Assembly (NCBI GenBank): GCA_002392405.1
Contig: DGGY01000051.1
Coordinates: 1,846-20,680 of the forward strand
DNA length: 18,835 nt
From: Treponema sp. UBA3862
GTDB lineage: Bacteria > Spirochaetota > Spirochaetia > Treponematales > Treponemataceae
Reading direction: 5' to 3'
The position numbers and the translations under genes were made by a program. This document shows positions 16,418 to 18,835 of this stretch, piece after piece. How positions within the stretch are numbered: position 1 is the stretch's first letter; each line of letters opens with the position of its first letter. The notes below the pieces were generated by a model, which saw nothing but the letters and a program-made list of their open reading frames with translations, had not been told where the DNA came from and ran no database searches.

Positions 16418-18384
16418 TAGTCCCGATGAAAAAAATCAGTCTCGTTGTTCTTGAAAAAGAGCGTCGTGAGGCATTAAAAGCATTAAGAAAAACAGGTGTA
16501 GTTCATATAGAAGAAGTTAAAGGTGAAAGTGAAGAACTTAGTACTTTTAAACTTAAAAAATCTAAGATTGAACTTGCAGTTTCTCTTCTTTCAGAGAAAA
16601 AGGTAAAAAAACTTTCAGGTAATGATTCTCTTTCCAAAGAAGAAGCTTATGAGCTTTCGGAAAAAATCATTGCATGTACAGAAGAAAAAAAATCCCTTTT
16701 CTCTAAAATATCGCAGGATAAAATAGAAGTTGAACGTTTTTCTTCCTGGGGCAGTGTAGATCCTGCAGATTTTGAGTATCTTTCAGATAAGGGAGTTCAT
16801 CTTTCTCTTTATGAAGTTCCTTCTGATAAATACAGTTCAATTGATGACAGTATTGATACAGTCATGGTAAACAGAGATAAATCGGTTACAAGATTTTTTG
16901 TTGTGACTGACCATAAGCTTGAAGCAAATGAACGTCCGGAAGGACTTTGTCCTGAAGCATATCAGGTAGTTCTGCCTGGCTGCTCTGTTCAAACACTCAA
17001 AAATAATATCAGGTCAAATGAAGAAAGAATCAAAGTAATCGATAAAGAGATCCTTGATAATGTAAAATATCTTCCTTCACTTAAAAAAGCCTGTGATTTT
17101 TACAGTAAAGATATTGAATTTGAAAATCTTTACAGCGGAATGGGTGTAGAAGAAGAAAATCAGGATAAACCTCAGACTGTGCGTCTTGCCTGGCTTACAG
17201 GTTATGTTCCTGCAGGAGACCTTAAAAAAGTAGAAGATGCCGCATTTGAAAATAAATGGGCCTTTACTTCAAGTGATCCTGAGGCAGATGATAATGTTCC
17301 TACCAAATTAAAGAACAATAAGTTTGTAAGCCTTATTTATCCGGTTACAGACTTCCTTGGAACCGTTCCGGGATACAATGAATTTGATATTTCAAACTGG
17401 TTCCTTCTGTTCTTTACAGTTTTCTTTGGAATGATTTTCGGTGACGGAGGATACGGCGGACTTTTATTTGCGGCTGGACTTTTTGCAATGATACCGTCAA
17501 TTAAAAAGCGTCAGACTCCGCCTCCAATTATTTTCCTGCTTGTACTTCTTGGTTTTGCTACAATGGTATGGGGAGCAGTAACCTGTACCTGGTTTGGACT
17601 TGCTCCTGACCAGCTGCCGGATTACCTTAAAAAGCTTTCTATACCTGCAATTTCAAATGTAACTTCTGCAAAAGAAGGAATTGCAATGTATTTAATGGCA
17701 GGAGACGGCAGTGTAACAAAGCTTACATATTCAGCCTGGGTAAAAGAAAACCTTCAGATCTTCTGTTTTACTCTTGCTCTTGTACAGCTTGCTGTTGCAC
17801 ACCTTAAAGGAATCCGGAAAAACATCAGGTCTTTAAAATTCCTTGGGGATTTAGGTTCTCTTCTGCAGCTGTGCGGTATGTATTATGTTGTACTCAGCAT
17901 GGTTGTTGACGGAGTAAGATTTCCGCTTGGAATAACCCCGGAAAGCTGGTATTTCTTTGATAAATACCCGGTTTCACTTACAGCTCTTGCAGCAATTGGT
18001 TCTGGATTTTTCTTAAGTTTTGTCTTCTCTAATTATGAGGGAAGTATAATTAAGAGTATCCTTGAAAGCCTGAAGAATATAGTTTCGGTACTTCTTGGTG
18101 TTGTAAACGTATTCTCTGATATTGTTTCTTATATCCGTCTGTGGGCAGTTGCTCTTGCAGGCAGTGCAATCAGTGCGACAGTAAATGAAATGGCAGGTCC
18201 AATGCTTGGTCATGCCGTAATGTTTATCTGTGCAGTTCTGATTCTTACTGTAGGGCATGGACTCAATATGATTTTGAATGTGCTTTCAGTAATTGTACAT
18301 GGTGTTCGTCTGAATACACTTGAATTCTCAACACACCTTGGAATGAGCTGGACTGGATTTAAATACAGACCGTTCAGTGAATAA
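16414..18384 (+). CDS. atpI: V-type ATPase membrane subunit I (a-type)
   Basis: A 656-residue I subunit. The N-terminal ~310 residues form the cytoplasmic arm with long helices. From about residue 320 there are roughly seven to eight membrane segments, starting with the conserved FLLFFTVFFGMIFGDGGYGG. The essential Arg that interacts with the ring carboxylates is visible as Arg575 in SYIRLWAVALAG (most relatives have SYIRLF). ATG 16414 is chosen since AGGGGG (16401-16406) is well placed; another in-frame ATG at 16426 gives a product four residues shorter and closer to the usual MKKI start. The gene overlaps atpD by 4 bases. A 72-base gap with a strong inverted repeat separates it from atpK. 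Confidence 0.95.
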   Translation: MIVPMKKISLVVLEKERREALKALRKTGVVHIEEVKGESEELSTFKLKKSKIELAVSLLSEKKVKKLSGNDSLSKEEAYELSEKIIACTEEKKSLFSKISQDKIEVERFSSWGSVDPADFEYLSDKGVHLSLYEVPSDKYSSIDDSIDTVMVNRDKSVTRFFVVTDHKLEANERPEGLCPEAYQVVLPGCSVQTLKNNIRSNEERIKVIDKEILDNVKYLPSLKKACDFYSKDIEFENLYSGMGVEEENQDKPQTVRLAWLTGYVPAGDLKKVEDAAFENKWAFTSSDPEADDNVPTKLKNNKFVSLIYPVTDFLGTVPGYNEFDISNWFLLFFTVFFGMIFGDGGYGGLLFAAGLFAMIPSIKKRQTPPPIIFLLVLLGFATMVWGAVTCTWFGLAPDQLPDYLKKLSIPAISNVTSAKEGIAMYLMAGDGSVTKLTYSAWVKENLQIFCFTLALVQLAVAHLKGIRKNIRSLKFLGDLGSLLQLCGMYYVVLSMVVDGVRFPLGITPESWYFFDKYPVSLTALAAIGSGFFLSFVFSNYEGSIIKSILESLKNIVSVLLGVVNVFSDIVSYIRLWAVALAGSAISATVNEMAGPMLGHAVMFICAVLILTVGHGLNMILNVLSVIVHGVRLNTLEFSTHLGMSWTGFKYRPFSE

Positions 18385-18395
18385 ATTATTAATTA

Positions 18396-18420
18396 AACTG
18401 CAGATAGATTTTCTGCAGTT
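18396..18420 (+). repeat. 9-bp inverted repeat between atpI and atpK
   Basis: AACTGCAGA (18396-18404) and TCTGCAGTT (18412-18420) are perfect reverse complements with a 7-base loop. The repeat lies in the only intergenic gap of the ATPase operon longer than 25 bases, ahead of the K ribosome-binding site AAGGAG (18444-18449). It is followed by six A rather than T, so it is not a typical terminator for the + strand. In mRNA it would form a stable hairpin that could mark RNA processing, protect the K message or leave its ribosome site free. Confidence 0.7.
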
Positions 18421-18456
18421 AAAAAATATGAAAAATTATCATAAAGGAGAAATATT

Positions 18457-18835
18457 ATGGAATTTTTAGGTCAGTTAGGTAGTGCAATTGTAATGGGTAT
18501 TGCGGCTCTCGGTTCAGCAATCGGTATTATGGTTTCTGGTCAGGCTGCAATCGGAGCATGGAAACGCTGTTATATGGCAAATAAACCTGCTCCATTCATC
18601 CTTACTGTATTTGCCGGTGCCCCTTTGACACAGACAATTTACGGCTTCCTTCTTATGCAGACAATGATGGGGTCATCGGCTCCTGCAGGTTTTAAGCTTG
18701 GTATTGGTCTTATGTCTGGTGTTGCAATGTGTGCTTCTGCTATTGCACAGGGAAAAGCTGGTGCTTCAGGCAGTGATGCCCTTGGTGAAACAGGAAAAGG
18801 TTTTTCTCAGTACATCATGGTTGTAGGTCTTTGTG
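18457..18835 (+). CDS. atpK: V-type ATPase proteolipid ring subunit K (3' end cut by window)
   Basis: The first 126 residues plus one base are present. The protein is almost wholly hydrophobic: Gly/Ala-rich helix 1 (about 7-35), helix 2 (about 45-72), helix 3 (about 80-98) and the start of helix 4. GAPLTQTIYGF in helix 2 and ASAIAQGKAG at the end of helix 3 are K-subunit motifs. There is no acidic residue in the first hairpin, so the ring has one ion-binding carboxylate per four-helix subunit, as in Enterococcus NtpK. Thr58, Gln59 and Gln98 match its Na+ ligands Thr64, Gln65 and Gln110. The expected Glu would be residue 127, just past the edge. AAGGAG gives a strong ribosome-binding site. Confidence 0.95.
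   Translation, partial: MEFLGQLGSAIVMGIAALGSAIGIMVSGQAAIGAWKRCYMANKPAPFILTVFAGAPLTQTIYGFLLMQTMMGSSAPAGFKLGIGLMSGVAMCASAIAQGKAGASGSDALGETGKGFSQYIMVVGLC

Noticed and set aside
18396..18426. Hairpin after atpI as an intrinsic terminator of the operon
   Set aside because: The stem is followed by six A, not T, on the + strand, and atpK, an essential subunit of the same enzyme, follows with its own ribosome-binding site.
1..18835. Search for mobile elements, CRISPR arrays, tRNA/rRNA genes and defence systems
   Set aside because: No transposase, integrase, regularly spaced repeat, RNA-gene signature or toxin/defence domain was seen; genes are tightly packed conserved flagellar and ATPase genes on one strand.

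Overview
The window looks like a spirochete chromosome, most likely a Treponema of the gut, rumen or oral type. The evidence is the gene order fliP-fliQ-fliR-flhB-flhA-flhF-flhG-(unknown)-fliA-fapA on one strand, an AT-rich base composition, and a short V-type ATPase operon of the spirochete/chlamydia layout (E, DUF2764, A, B, D, I, K). The genus is inferred from gene order and protein character, not from a database match. Every gene I accept is on the + strand, and coding density is very high.

Region 1 (1-6575) is the end of a flagellar operon. It encodes the membrane core of the flagellar type III export gate (end of FliP, then FliQ, FliR, FlhB, FlhA) and the pair that sets flagellar number and position (FlhF, an SRP-type GTPase, and FlhG, a MinD-type ATPase). 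Genes abut or overlap and are probably translationally coupled.

Region 2 (6576-11373) starts with a weak hairpin and a good sigma-70-like promoter. It holds an unrecognised membrane-anchored acidic protein, the flagellar sigma factor FliA/WhiG, a FapA-type DUF342 protein with a Jag_N-like N-terminus, a small Gln-rich unknown protein, and a membrane-anchored coiled-coil protein with a helix-turn-helix-like C-terminus. The last one resembles Bacillus SwrB in architecture and position. A weak hairpin plus T-run follows the last gene.

Region 3 (11374-18835) is a V-type ATPase operon: peripheral stalk E, a DUF2764 protein, catalytic A, B, central stalk D, membrane subunit I, and the start of the proteolipid ring subunit K. 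Genes for subunits C, F and G/H are absent, as in chlamydial operons. The visible part of K has the Thr/Gln/Gln ligand pattern of Na+-binding V-type rings, and the window stops at the first base of the codon where the ion-binding Glu is expected. A 9-bp inverted repeat separates atpI from atpK and may help set the higher K expression a ring subunit needs.

Most of the window is well-conserved cell machinery. I see no mobile element, CRISPR array, RNA gene or defence system. The novelty lies in three unrecognised proteins around fliA/fapA and in a few regulatory and residue-level details.
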